Shown: piece after piece, positions 42,958-53,320 of the stretch | How the letters are laid out: each line of letters opens with the position of its first letter | Position numbering within the stretch: position 1 is the first letter of the stretch | Source: Gammaproteobacteria bacterium | Lineage (GTDB): Bacteria > Pseudomonadota > Gammaproteobacteria > HK1 | Direction of reading: 5' to 3' | DNA length: 64,000 bases | NCBI GenBank assembly: GCA_012103455.1 | Contig: WLWT01000002.1 | Location: forward strand, 930,001-994,000 | Translations under genes and position numbers: made by a program | Notes under the pieces: generated by a model | Seen by the model: the letters and a program-made list of their open reading frames with translations, nothing else | Database searches by the model: none | What the model was told of the DNA's origin: nothing

Positions 42958-43818
42958 CTAGCGCCTAACCCGCAAAACCCCGTCCGCCAAAGGTAAATCC
43001 AATACCCGTTCGCTCACCTGCCGCACGCACGGCAGCCGCCGTCCCGGCGCCACGTCCACCGCCTCTCGCACTACCCAGCACTGGCCGCCGCTCACAAAAC
43101 GGAACGGCTGCCCGCGCCAGCGCACACCGCGCAAAAACCGCCAAGCTCTGAGCACGGGCCAGTCCTCGCCGAAGGTGTACGCCGCCGCTCCCGCGGGGTG
43201 GCTTTCATACGTTGCCTGGGCCGCCGCCTGCTCTTGCCAGCGCACCTCGCTAGCGCGCAACAAACTCGCCACCAGAGCACCGCCTTTTAGGCCAGCGGCG
43301 TACTGCGCGGCCGGTTCCGCAATCCCTGCTGGCAATAGTACCGGTGCAGAGCTGGCAACCGGTCCGGTATCGAAACGGGCATCCATACGGTGGATGCTGA
43401 CACCGCCCCACTCATCGCCATCGCGCAGTTGCCAAAACATGGGTGCCGGACCGCGGTGTTTGGGCAGGGCGGACGGGTGCACGTTCCAAAAACCTTCCGC
43501 GGTGCTGGCAAGAGCAGCCGGGCTCAAGCGGGTCGCGAGGCAAGCCACTACCGCAAGCGACGGCTTGAAGCGGTGTATAGCTGCCAGCAAAGGCGCTTCC
43601 AGGGCGCTGGCGGACCACTCTACAGGGATACCGGCGCGCGCCGCGGCTGCGCTCAGGCGATCGCCCTGGACCACAGCCAACCCACCCGCGCAGGGTGTTG
43701 CGGGCGGTGTGCCGATGGCGGCAACACCCACCAAGGCGGCATTGTTTTGCACCAAAGCCGCCATCACACCATCGGCCAACGGCCCCGGTGTCCCGACCAA
43801 CACCACGCGGCGGGACAT
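42958..43818 (-). CDS. Formyltransferase-family protein
   Basis: A 286-residue protein with the formyltransferase active-site set: WNVHPSALPKHRGPAP near residue 108 (Asn and His) and MDARFDTGPV near 145 (Asp). The N-terminal Rossmann half begins RRVVLVGTPGPLADGV. Being next to def it might be the methionyl-tRNA formyltransferase, but the core is divergent and the C-terminal domain is short and unlike standard Fmt. A sugar- or peptide-modifying formyltransferase is an alternative. Confidence 0.68.
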   Translation of the reverse strand: MSRRVVLVGTPGPLADGVMAALVQNNAALVGVAAIGTPPATPCAGGLAVVQGDRLSAAAARAGIPVEWSASALEAPLLAAIHRFKPSLAVVACLATRLSPAALASTAEGFWNVHPSALPKHRGPAPMFWQLRDGDEWGGVSIHRMDARFDTGPVASSAPVLLPAGIAEPAAQYAAGLKGGALVASLLRASEVRWQEQAAAQATYESHPAGAAAYTFGEDWPVLRAWRFLRGVRWRGQPFRFVSGGQCWVVREAVDVAPGRRLPCVRQVSERVLDLPLADGVLRVRR

Positions 43819-43833
43819 CACCCTAGTGCCAAG

Positions 43834-45162
43834 TCAGCGGGTGGGCCGTACTGGAGGCTGGTCCGCCGTATTCCAGTTGGCGAGCAGCTCCGTCGCCCTG
43901 AACAAGCGGGCCGCCATGGTGCTCAGGAACGCCCGGTGCAGGCGCAACTGGCAGCTTTGCGAAGTGCGCTCCACCAATGAGGAGCGCACTTTCATCACCG
44001 TCGATGGCTGGGTTGCCACTACACGGGCGCTGCGCCCTTTCTTAGTGATGTCGCCGATTTCCCCAAAGCAATTGCCCGGCTCCAACCGGCCTATCACCTT
44101 ATTGTTCTTGGCGATATCCACTGCGCCTGAGACCAACACATAAAATGAGCTGACATCCTCACCTTCGGCGATGATCTCCTCGTTTTTGCCGAAGTCTTGC
44201 CACAAACTCGCGTTGATCACTTCCCAAATCTCCGGCTCGTCGAATTCTTGAAAGAACGCCAATGGCTTCACGCGCGCGAATTTTTCCCGCCCCGATAGAT
44301 CTTCACGGGGCACCTTGATATGGTCGAAAATGAGGCTCAGATCACCGGCGATATCGATACCCCTCGAGTAGCGCCCGGCGGGATGTTTTTTCAGCGTTCT
44401 ATCGATGACGCGAGAGAGCACTGCGGGAAGCTCAGGCCGCAGTGCGCTGATGGGGATATGCGGCTCTTTGCGGATCTTATGCGAGATCCTGGGTAAGGTG
44501 TCCGCGGCGAACGGGTGCACACCCGTTAGCAGCTCGTACATTACGACGCCGATGCAGAAGATATCCGATTGATTGCCGATGTTCTCGCCGCGGGCCTGTT
44601 CCGGACTCATGTACAGCGGCGAGCCTATATAGCCGTGTACTTGGGTGTTCGCCGCATCTTCCGTCTGGGTGATGAGCGCGATCCCGAAATCGCCGATCTT
44701 CACTTCGCGATCGCACGTCAGCATGATGTTCTTGGGCTTGATATCGCGGTGCACAATCCCTTTGCGGTGGGCGTAATCGAAGGCGATGGCGCATTTGAGC
44801 ATGATCTCCACCACTGTCTTCACGGGCAGTAGCTGGTTAGGTGAACAGTAGTCGGCCAAGGTCTCGTGTTGCTCCACGTACTCCATAACCAGGTAGTGGA
44901 TATTCTCCTCCACCCCCACGTCATAGACAGCCACGATGTTGGGATGGCGCAGCAAGCCGGACGCTTTGGCTTCGTTGAGGAGCAGCTTGCGGTGGCGGCG
45001 CACCAGTTTTTCCGGTTTGGAGCTATCAGCATTGGCTACCTTGATAGCCACCTGCCGCTGGTTAAAAGTGTCATAGCCCAAGTAGACGGTGCCCATGCTG
45101 CCCCGCCCAATCCGACGTTGGATGGCGTATTTGCCTAGCGACTGGTTCTCCAAGCCTTCCAT
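43834..45162 (-). CDS. Serine/threonine protein kinase with C-terminal cyclic-nucleotide-binding domain
   Basis: A 442-residue soluble protein. The kinase domain (about 10-270) has GRGSMGTVYLG, VAIKVA (Lys), VHRDIKPKNIML, IGDFGIA and GSPLYMSPEQ, so it should be active. The C-terminal domain (about 310-425) is a cAMP/cGMP-binding fold with AEGEDVSSFYVLVSGAVDIA and PGNCFGEIGDI, including the ligand-contact FGE. The ligand-contact arginine is likely in KGRSARVVA. The pairing suggests second-messenger-controlled phosphorylation; targets are unknown. No phosphatase gene is nearby. Confidence 0.9.
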   Translation of the reverse strand: MEGLENQSLGKYAIQRRIGRGSMGTVYLGYDTFNQRQVAIKVANADSSKPEKLVRRHRKLLLNEAKASGLLRHPNIVAVYDVGVEENIHYLVMEYVEQHETLADYCSPNQLLPVKTVVEIMLKCAIAFDYAHRKGIVHRDIKPKNIMLTCDREVKIGDFGIALITQTEDAANTQVHGYIGSPLYMSPEQARGENIGNQSDIFCIGVVMYELLTGVHPFAADTLPRISHKIRKEPHIPISALRPELPAVLSRVIDRTLKKHPAGRYSRGIDIAGDLSLIFDHIKVPREDLSGREKFARVKPLAFFQEFDEPEIWEVINASLWQDFGKNEEIIAEGEDVSSFYVLVSGAVDIAKNNKVIGRLEPGNCFGEIGDITKKGRSARVVATQPSTVMKVRSSLVERTSQSCQLRLHRAFLSTMAARLFRATELLANWNTADQPPVRPTR

Positions 45163-45304
45163 CGAATCAACCCTGCCGGATCGCTCAGTCAGGCCGCGTT
45201 GTGCACGGGCGCCGAATCATACCACCTGCGCTTCACCGCCTTCGCGTTCGCCGGATAATACATGCACATATCGATTGGTATCCGCGCCGCAGCCTTGCCG
45301 TCTT

Positions 45305-48300
45305 TCACGCATCAAAGTACTGGAATTCCTCACTCCTCATCCCTCCACGCCTCATACTGCCGGGCGCTAGCGCCAACCGTTCCCGGATATGTTCATGCAA
45401 AAACAGTAAGGCGGGGACGAATAAGAGCACTAAAACAGTGGCGAAAGCGAGGCCAGCGGATATGGAAATAGCCATAGGGATCAGGAATTGCGCTTGCAAC
45501 GAGGTTTCGAAAAGTAGCGGTAGCAGGCCGCCGATGGTAGTGAGCGAGGTCAGCAACACCGCCCGCAAGCGCAAGCAGGCCGCCTCGATAATCGCATCGC
45601 GGTAGGCCATACCGGCTGTTCGCAGCTCCTTGAAAAACGTGACCAGGATAATGGAGTCGTTGACCACGATGCCGGACAGGCCGAAGAAGCCGAACAAAGA
45701 CAAGATAGTGAGATCGATACCCCATACGAAATGTCCCGCCAGGGCGCCGACCAAACCGAAAGGGATCGCGGCCATCACCACCAATGGCCAGCCGTAGGAG
45801 GCGAACACCCAAGCGAGCACCAGGTAAATCATGGCCAACCCCAGACCCAGACCCACCACCATGTCCGCCAGGGTTTGCGCCTGATCAGCCGCCCGGCCCT
45901 CGAAGCTGTAGTTGACACCGTAGCGTTGCGCCAAGCCCGGTAACACTTCGGTTCGCAGCCGCCCGTTAATAGCGTCATTGTTGGTCACAGCCGGATCCAC
46001 ATCCGCTGATACCCGTACCGACAGTTTGCCGTCCAGATGACGCAACTTCTCGAAACCGCGCCGGTACGAAATATCCACCGCGGTCAGCAACGGCACAGTA
46101 TCCCCGGAAGGCAAGCGCAGACCGAAGTTCTCTAGTGAGGCTAAGCTGAAGCGCTCACGGTCGGGTAAGACCACCCGCACTTCTATCTCTTCGCCACCGT
46201 CCTGGAAGATCTGCGCCACGTGGCCATCGTAGGCACTGCGCAATTGCCGGCCTACGTCCTCTACCGTCAGGCCCAAGGCCCGGCCCTGCGGCGTCAACTC
46301 GTAGATGAGTTGTTCCGAGCCGAAAGGTAGATCGTCTTCGATGCCGGAGACCCCCTCCAGGGTGCTGAGGGCCTGCGCCAATTGCAGTGCGGCGGCTTTG
46401 AGTGTCGCCGCGTCCGCGCCTTTGAGGCTCACGTCGACATCGCGCCCGGGCGGTCCCGCCCTGCGCTCGAAAACAGACAGATTTTCAAGGCCGGGGGCGC
46501 TGCCGATCAACGCTTTCCAGCGGCGAATGATCTGCGCATTGCGTACCTCGCGGCTATCGGGCTCGGTCAACTCTACAGTGATCGTCGCGTATTGATCGCC
46601 GAGTACCGCGGACAGGTTATCGGCCACCCGGATCTGTCCTAGCCTCACCACCGCCGTGCTCACGAATGCATCGCCCAACTCGCTTTGCGCTTGGCGCAGC
46701 GCCGCCTCGGCGCGCATGGCAAAGCGGCGGCTGATCTGCGGGGGCGTGCCAGCGACAAACGAGATATTGGCGGTGACTATAGTGGATTCGGCGGTGGGGA
46801 AGAAATTGAACGCCACCCGTCCTCCTGCCAACAGACCGATGGCCAGGATGAGCGCGGACAGGGCGCACACAGCGGTGGTCAGCGGATGATCCACCGCTGC
46901 CGTCACCAGTGGCCTGAAGATGCCATCGCGAAACCGGTCGAAAGCATTGTTGAGCCACGCCCGCGCCGGCCACGTCTTGTTCTTGCCGGTGGCTTCGAAG
47001 GAACCGCGTAGATGGCCTGGCAAAACCAAGAAGCTCTCCACCAGCGATGCCAAAATGACGCAGATCACCACCAGGGGAATGGCGAATAAGATGTTACCTA
47101 TAATCCCCCCCACCAACATCAACGGCAGAAACGCCGCAATAGTGGTCAGCGATGAGGACATCACCGGCGCCAGCATCCTGTGGGCACCTTGGGTGGCCGC
47201 CTCGAGGGGCGCTTTACCGGCCTGAAAATGGGTGAGCGCATCCTCGCCCACCACGATGGCATCGTCCACGATGATGCCTAGCGCCATGATGAGCCCGAAC
47301 ATGCTGATCATATTGATGCTGCCGCCGGCGAACCACATAACGCCCAGGGTGGCCATGAAAGAGACGGGAATGCCGATGGCTACCCAAAAAGCCACCCGGG
47401 CGTTCAGAAACAAAAAAAGAATGGCGACCACCAGGATCAAACCGCCGCCGCCGTTGAACAGTAGCAACATGATGCGGTCTTTGATGAGCTGCCACGCTTG
47501 ATCGTAGACGGTTATCTCAATACCCGGCGGTAGTTCGGGACGGCGTTGTTCCAGCCAAGTCTGCAAAATCTCCGCCGATTCGAGACTGTCACTGGTCTCG
47601 GCCCGAAGTGCCAGCAGCTCGACCGCCGCTTTGCCGTTATGCACCACTTCCACCTGAGCGCTACGGGCACGGCGTTCAATAGTGGCCACCTCCCCCAACC
47701 TGAGGTAGCGGCCACTGTCATCCGATACCAGGGCGAGTTCGGCGAACCCTTGCTCGTCGCGCCGTTGCTCCAACGCACGCAGTTGGCGCGCGACCTCGTC
47801 CCGGCCGATGGAGCCGGCGGGAAGATCGCGTGAGCCGCGGGCGATGCGTTGCGCGACGTCCTGTAGTCCGAGATCGAGTTCCCGTAATCGGGCGCTCGAT
47901 ACTTGTACCGCGATCTCCTCGTCCGGCAAGCCGGTAATCGCAATGCTGGCGATACCTGCGTCCAGCAATTCGCGCTCGATGTCTTTTATGAGCGGACGCA
48001 GCCCATCGGTCGTGCCCGGGCCGGTCACCACCAGGCGGGCCACCGGCTCATAGCGTATCAGCCTGGATACCTCCGGTTCTTCCGCCGTCGCCGGCAGGTT
48101 GCGCACCAACGCCACCCGCTCCTTCACCTGATCGACGGCCACCCCCATATCGGTGCCTTCCTTGAACTCGAGAGAGATGCGGCCAAAGCCCTCGTTGGAA
48201 GTAGAAGTCATCTTGTGCAGGGAATCGAGCGTGCGCAGCGCCTGTTCCAACGGGATGACCACAGCGCTTTCCACGTCCTCTGCCGCCGCCCCGGTCCAAG

Positions 48301-48514
48301 CAACGCGCACGTTGACGAAATCGAGGGCAAAATTGGGAAAAAACTGCCGGTTGAGCTTATACAAGCCGAACACACCAGCGATGATCATCAGCATCATCAG
48401 CAGGTTCGCAGCGACCCGGTGTGCCGCGAACAGGCTCAACCAGTCTCCCCGGGAGTGGCCTTGTTGGTAGCGGCTACGCTGGTGTAGCGCCCGAGTGTGG
48501 CGAGCGTCAGTCAT
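45305..48514 (-). CDS. RND family efflux permease (AcrB/HAE1-like), orphan
   Basis: A 1,069-residue transporter with the RND layout: membrane segment 1 (LLMMLMIIAGVFGLYKL), a large periplasmic loop, a cluster of membrane segments with GIIVDDAIVVGEDA near residue 415, a second loop, and a second cluster with GLSGIVVNDSIILV near 950. The acidic pair of membrane segment 4 used for proton transport is visible. Adaptor and outer-membrane partner genes are absent on both sides, so it must use partners encoded elsewhere or act alone. Confidence 0.9.
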   Translation of the reverse strand: MTDARHTRALHQRSRYQQGHSRGDWLSLFAAHRVAANLLMMLMIIAGVFGLYKLNRQFFPNFALDFVNVRVAWTGAAAEDVESAVVIPLEQALRTLDSLHKMTSTSNEGFGRISLEFKEGTDMGVAVDQVKERVALVRNLPATAEEPEVSRLIRYEPVARLVVTGPGTTDGLRPLIKDIERELLDAGIASIAITGLPDEEIAVQVSSARLRELDLGLQDVAQRIARGSRDLPAGSIGRDEVARQLRALEQRRDEQGFAELALVSDDSGRYLRLGEVATIERRARSAQVEVVHNGKAAVELLALRAETSDSLESAEILQTWLEQRRPELPPGIEITVYDQAWQLIKDRIMLLLFNGGGGLILVVAILFLFLNARVAFWVAIGIPVSFMATLGVMWFAGGSINMISMFGLIMALGIIVDDAIVVGEDALTHFQAGKAPLEAATQGAHRMLAPVMSSSLTTIAAFLPLMLVGGIIGNILFAIPLVVICVILASLVESFLVLPGHLRGSFEATGKNKTWPARAWLNNAFDRFRDGIFRPLVTAAVDHPLTTAVCALSALILAIGLLAGGRVAFNFFPTAESTIVTANISFVAGTPPQISRRFAMRAEAALRQAQSELGDAFVSTAVVRLGQIRVADNLSAVLGDQYATITVELTEPDSREVRNAQIIRRWKALIGSAPGLENLSVFERRAGPPGRDVDVSLKGADAATLKAAALQLAQALSTLEGVSGIEDDLPFGSEQLIYELTPQGRALGLTVEDVGRQLRSAYDGHVAQIFQDGGEEIEVRVVLPDRERFSLASLENFGLRLPSGDTVPLLTAVDISYRRGFEKLRHLDGKLSVRVSADVDPAVTNNDAINGRLRTEVLPGLAQRYGVNYSFEGRAADQAQTLADMVVGLGLGLAMIYLVLAWVFASYGWPLVVMAAIPFGLVGALAGHFVWGIDLTILSLFGFFGLSGIVVNDSIILVTFFKELRTAGMAYRDAIIEAACLRLRAVLLTSLTTIGGLLPLLFETSLQAQFLIPMAISISAGLAFATVLVLLFVPALLFLHEHIRERLALAPGSMRRGGMRSEEFQYFDA

Positions 48515-48549
48515 TGGATGGGATGCCGTTGGCAGGTTCGGACATGGCG

Positions 48550-48585
48550 CCAGACTGGCAGTGCCCCCCAGACTGGCAGTGCCCC
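48550..48585. repeat. 18-bp tandem duplication
   Basis: Two exact adjacent copies of CCAGACTGGCAGTGCCCC, just upstream of the RND gene in the 259-bp spacer before the divergent aldolase gene. Confidence 0.93.
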
Positions 48586-48773
48586 GCGGCGGGGCTCAGC
48601 CCAGTGGGGAGGATAGTAGAGTTGGGCACCTCAGGTAGCAATGTGGTCATCGATTGACTTCGCTAGGTATATGTTTTGTTGGCAAACTTAGCGGGGAAGC
48701 GCCCGGCGCGCCATAGCTTGAGCGAACACCCGCTACAATACGCGCCCGCCACATAGCTAATCGATATATTCCT

Positions 48774-49655
48774 ATGAGCGCTTTTCGCAGCTTTCTGTTC
48801 ACCCCTGGCAATCATCCGCGGCAGGTCGCCAAAGTCTTCAATGCCGGCGCCGACGCGGCCATCTTGGATCTCGAAGATGCTGTCGCCATCGCCGAGAAGC
48901 CGGCCACGCGGGCGGCTATTGTCGAAGCATTAGACCGGCCTCGAGCGTGCCTGGGCTATGTGCGGGTGAACGCTTACGACACGCAGTTTTGTTTCCGGGA
49001 TATAACCGCAGTGGTCTGCCCGGCTTTGGATGGCATCGTTTTGCCGAAAGTCGAAAGCCCGGATCAGGTGCAGAGCATCGACTGGTTGCTCGCTCACTTG
49101 GAACGCGAGCAAGGCTTGGCGCCTGGCAGTATAGACCTCATGCCGATCATCGAAACCGGCAAAGGCGTCAGCAATGTAGCAGCTATCGCATCGTGTGGCT
49201 CCCGGCTACGGCGTTTGTCCTTCGGGGCGGGTGATTACACCCTGGATATGAACATGATCTGGAGCGATGACGAACGGGAATTGGAGCACGCCCGTGCCGC
49301 TATCGCGCTGGCATCCAGGGCGGCCGGCCTCGAGCCCCCTGTAGATACCGTGTTCATCCATATCGGCGAGCAGCACCGCGCAGCGTTGACCGCCTCGGCG
49401 CGGCGGGCCCAAGGGATGGGCTTTCAGGGCAAGCTGTGCATCCATCCCGAACAGATAGGTCCGGTTAACGAGGTGTTCACGCCCGGTGAGGCGGCGGTCG
49501 TACACGCCCGCAAAGTCATCACCGCTTTTGACGAAGCGCAAGCCGCCGGTAGCGCATCGATTCAGGTAGAGGGTTACTTCGTGGACTACCCCATCGTGGA
49601 GAAAGCCCGCCGCCTCATCGCCTTGATGGAAAGGATCCGGGCGCAGCAGCGCTAG
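48774..49655 (+). CDS. HpcH/HpaI aldolase, citrate lyase beta-like
   Basis: A 293-residue TIM-barrel protein: RSFLFTPGNHPRQVAKVF at the N-terminus, AAILDLEDAVA near residue 28 (acidic metal ligands), VRVNAYDT near 61, GIVLPKVES near 85, and KLCIHPEQIGPVNEVF near 222. These are CitE/malyl-CoA lyase-like features. It would cleave or form a C-C bond of a CoA thioester; the substrate is undefined. The next gene begins four bases after its stop. Confidence 0.88.
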   Translation: MSAFRSFLFTPGNHPRQVAKVFNAGADAAILDLEDAVAIAEKPATRAAIVEALDRPRACLGYVRVNAYDTQFCFRDITAVVCPALDGIVLPKVESPDQVQSIDWLLAHLEREQGLAPGSIDLMPIIETGKGVSNVAAIASCGSRLRRLSFGAGDYTLDMNMIWSDDERELEHARAAIALASRAAGLEPPVDTVFIHIGEQHRAALTASARRAQGMGFQGKLCIHPEQIGPVNEVFTPGEAAVVHARKVITAFDEAQAAGSASIQVEGYFVDYPIVEKARRLIALMERIRAQQR

Positions 49656-49659
49656 GGCG

Positions 49660-51976
49660 ATGAGCCGGCTAGGTTGGACACTGTCCGCCATGGTGGGCAT
49701 CGCTGCACTCCTGGCCGGCACCCTATACCTGAGTCTAATAAGCAGCTTGCCGGTGGTGGATGGGAACCGCCCGCTGGCCGGCCTAGAACAGCGGGTAACC
49801 GTTCGGCGCGACGCCCTCGGTGTCGCCACGATCACGGCTAAATCACGTCCGGATCTGTCCAGGGCCATCGGCTTTGTGCACGCCCAGGAGCGGTTTTTTC
49901 AGATGGACCTGCAACGCCGGGTAGCCGCCGGTGAGCTGTCCGCGCTATTTGGCCCGGCCGCATTGAAGGCTGACCAACAACACCGGCTGCACGGCTTGCG
50001 CGCCGTCGCAAGGCGGGCGCTGGAGGGCCTCCCCAAGGACCACCGCCAGCATTTGCACGCCTACGCCGAAGGCGTTAATGCCGGTCTCGCCGGCTTGTTG
50101 ACCCCGAGCTTCGAGTATCTACTGGTGCGCCAAAGCCCCGAGCCCTGGTTGCCGGAAGACAGTCTTCTGGCCATTTATGCCATGTGGTTTACCCTCACCG
50201 ACGCCGAGGCTGAACGGGACCTCACTTTGACCCGTATTCACGCCACGGTGCCTGCGGATTGGTACGCACACTTCGCCACCACCGGTACCGATGCGGATGC
50301 GGCGCTCGACCATAGCTCTTGGCCGAAGCTGCCGCTGCCTGGGCCGCAATCGTTGGATCTGCGCAACACAGCGATTGCCTCGAATACACCATTAGACCCG
50401 GATACCGCGCCTGCTTTCGGCAGTAATGCTTTTGCCGTAAGCGGGTTTTCCGCAACCGGCGGCGCCATCCTCGCCAATGACATGCACCTGACACTGAGCG
50501 TCCCCAACATCTGGTACCGCGTACGCATGCAATCCCCCGGTTTGGACGGCAGCGGCGTCACTTTGCCGGGTGCGCCGGTGTTGACCGCCGGCAGCAACGG
50601 TCATATCGCGTGGGGTTTTACCAACGCCTACATCGACACGAGCGACAGGGTTTTGGTAGAGCCCATCGAAGGTAAACCGGCTTATTACCGTTACAACGGC
50701 GCGCAGCGGCCCTTCGAGGTGCGCACAGAGCGCATCGAGGTGGCCGGCGGCGAAGCGCTGGAACTCGAAGTGCGCCAGACGGTTTGGGGGCCGGTGCAGG
50801 CGGTAGACGGGCAACTGCACGCACTGCGTTGGGCGGCTCACATGCCGGCGTTCACCAACATGAAATTGATGGAGTTCGAAAACGCCCGCACGGTACGACA
50901 AGCCTTAGAGTTGGCGGCGGACGTCGGCATCCCGCCGCAAAACCTCATCGTAGTCGATAAGGATGGCAATCTTGCGTGGACCATCATCGGCGCTATTGCG
51001 CAGCGCAAGCCTGGTGTTGATTACAACAAGTTGCTGAGCGGCGGTGATGCACCGGATGAAACCTGGGCACAACTGGCCAAGGCGTTACGGCCCCGCTTGG
51101 TCAATCCACCCAGTGGTCTACTCTGGACCGCCAATGCCCGCACGGTAGGCTCCCCCCATATCGAGCGGTTGGGAGACGGCGGCTACCGCTTGGGCGCGCG
51201 CGCTCACACAGGTCGATGAGAGCGCCTTATTGTCCGTCGCCGGTGATGATCGGGCGCTATTCCTGGCACGCTGGTATCAACTGATACGCGGGTTGTTGGC
51301 GCGCAAAGCCGGCCAGGTGCAGCGCTCGGGCGAACTCATAGCGGTATTGAAAACCTGGCGGGGCCGGGCCGAGCCAGCCGATTCCGCGCACCGCTGGATC
51401 CATGAGATCCGCGATACCGTACATGCCAAGGTGTTCGCCGGCCTGTTGCACAAAGCCTACGCACGTTACCCGCAAATGACGCTGAGAGGTCTCAATCAGC
51501 GCGAAGGCATAGTCTGGCAGATATTGAGTGAGCGCCCTGCTCATCTATTGCCTCGAGGTTTCGCTGATTGGGACAGTTTTCTAGTGGCCGCCTGCAACGA
51601 AGCGACAGCCAGAGTGACGCGGGCTAAACCAGGACCTCTAGCCGAGCGCACCTGGGATGAACGCAATGGAGCCGTCGTTGCCCACCCCTTCAGCCGGGCT
51701 GTGCCGGCCCTGGGCCGGTTCATCGACCTGCCCTATTCCCCGGTTGCCGGCGATGCCTTCATGCCGCGTTTCCACCGCCGCACCCACGGCGCCTCGCAGC
51801 GCTTGGTGGTGCGCCCCGGTCACGAGGCGCGCGGCTACTTCCATATGCCGGGCGGGCAGAGCGGTCATCCCCTATCGCCGTTCTACGCTGCCGGCCACCG
51901 AGCGTGGGTCGATGTAGAGCCCACACCCTTGTTGCCCGGAGCCCCTCAACATACCTTGGTACTCAGCCCCGAGTGA
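49660..51976 (+). pseudogene. Penicillin acylase-family N-terminal-nucleophile hydrolase, frameshifted
   Basis: Two frames make one gene of about 770 residues. Frame 1 (49660-51219) has a signal or anchor segment, GFVHAQERFFQMDLQRR near residue 72, and FGSNAFAVSG near 250, where the Ser after Gly is the nucleophile exposed by self-cleavage. Frame 2 (to 51976) carries the C-terminal part of the beta chain (SRAVPALGRF, then MPRFHRRTHGASQRLVV). The switch falls at the GC-alternating run at about 51192-51201, where reading one frame over gives RALTQVDESALLSVAGDDR without a stop. A real mutation or an assembly error are both possible. Substrates could be acylated amines or quorum-sensing lactones. 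Confidence 0.85.
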
Positions 51977-52000
51977 CCGCCCCCATTCGAGCCGTCTCCA

Positions 52001-52030
52001 TGCGGTCTGTCTTTATGCGGTCTGTCTTTA
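52001..52030. repeat. 15-bp tandem duplication
   Basis: Two exact adjacent copies of TGCGGTCTGTCTTTA between the acylase and aminotransferase genes. Confidence 0.9.
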
Positions 52031-52043
52031 TGCGAGTGGGGGC

Positions 52044-53222
52044 TCATTCGGTAAAAGCACTGTCCGGCAACCTGTCCATACAAGCCAGCACGCGGCGCAG
52101 GGCCTCGCGTAAACGCTCGTGAGATTGGGCAAAACAAAGCCGGAAATGTTCTTCATTACCGGGGCCGAAGGTATACCCAGGCGCCAACCCCACATTCTCT
52201 TCGTCCAACACCTGTTGCGCGAATTGCATACTGGAGCGGACGCCACGCAGCCGGGGAAACGCATAAAAAGCCCCTTGCGGACGCAAAATCTCGAGGCGCG
52301 GATGCTGGCCTAGCATCTCCATCACGATATCGCGGCCCTTGGCATACTGCTGCGTCAGTTGTTTAACGGTGGCTTCACCCTGCTCGATAGCGGCCAGGGC
52401 GCCAAGCTGTGCAAACGTGGTGGCGCCGGTGTTGAAGCACTCCGACATCACCGCCCATTGCTCCTCCATGCGCGCGGGCGCCACCACCCAGCCGATACGC
52501 CAGCCGGTCATGGCCCAAGCTTTGGAAAAGCCGTTGACCACCACTACCGGATCATCGTCTGTGGCATGGCTCAAGAAAGAGGGCGCCACCGGTGCGTCGT
52601 AGACAGTGCGGTGATACACCTCATCGGCGATCAGCACGATCTGCCGCCGCCGGCAAAACTCCAGCACTTCGCGCTGTTCATCCGGCGTCATCACCCAACC
52701 GGTGGGGTTGCAGGGGGTATTGATAAAAATGGCCCGGGTATTGGGCTGCACTGCCGCATAAAGGTCGCTTAACTCAAGCTGCCACTCGCCACCCTCCTGA
52801 CGCTGGCGCACGAAGCACACCTGCGCGCCCGTTACCTGGAAGGTGGATTCGATGTTCGGCCAGTTGGGGCTCACGATGATGGAATGATCGCCCTTGTTGA
52901 GGCACATCTGCGCCGCGATAGTGATGCCGAGCATGGTGGAGCCGGGAACGCTGACACGGTCGGGATTCAAGTCCAAGCCGTAGAGCTGGTCCAGATAACG
53001 CTTGATGGCGCTGCGCAGCTCGATGCGTCCGCGGGTGTGGTTATAGAACGTCAGCCCGTCGTCCAAAGCTTGTTTGGCCGCCTCGCGGATAAAACCGGGT
53101 GTGACTCGATCGCCTTCGCCAAACCACAGCGGTATGACCGTTGGGTCATTGATGCGCTGGAGCGCGATCCCGGTGATGCCGTTATTACGTAAAACCTCGA
53201 TCTCCGGGCGAAACGCACTCAT
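52044..53222 (-). CDS. PLP-dependent aminotransferase, class I/II
   Basis: A 392-residue fold-type I enzyme: PLWFGEGD near residue 31, INTPCNPTGWVM near 170 (the N-P-T-G loop), IADEVYHRTVY near 200 (Asp and Tyr), VNGFSKAWAMTGWRIG near 230 with the PLP Lys, and a C-terminal Arg-containing FRLCFAQS. It resembles AspC/AlaA-like transaminases; the amino-acid partner cannot be told from sequence. It stands alone, divergent from the prpF-like remnant. Confidence 0.9.
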   Translation of the reverse strand: MSAFRPEIEVLRNNGITGIALQRINDPTVIPLWFGEGDRVTPGFIREAAKQALDDGLTFYNHTRGRIELRSAIKRYLDQLYGLDLNPDRVSVPGSTMLGITIAAQMCLNKGDHSIIVSPNWPNIESTFQVTGAQVCFVRQRQEGGEWQLELSDLYAAVQPNTRAIFINTPCNPTGWVMTPDEQREVLEFCRRRQIVLIADEVYHRTVYDAPVAPSFLSHATDDDPVVVVNGFSKAWAMTGWRIGWVVAPARMEEQWAVMSECFNTGATTFAQLGALAAIEQGEATVKQLTQQYAKGRDIVMEMLGQHPRLEILRPQGAFYAFPRLRGVRSSMQFAQQVLDEENVGLAPGYTFGPGNEEHFRLCFAQSHERLREALRRVLACMDRLPDSAFTE

Positions 53223-53320
53223 GGGAAAAGCCCTCCGTTACTTCACCTGAATGATGGCAAATAGCGAGTGAACCAAGCATCTTACGGCGCCCGCCGCAGC
53301 AGAGCAACGCGCTACCGGAG

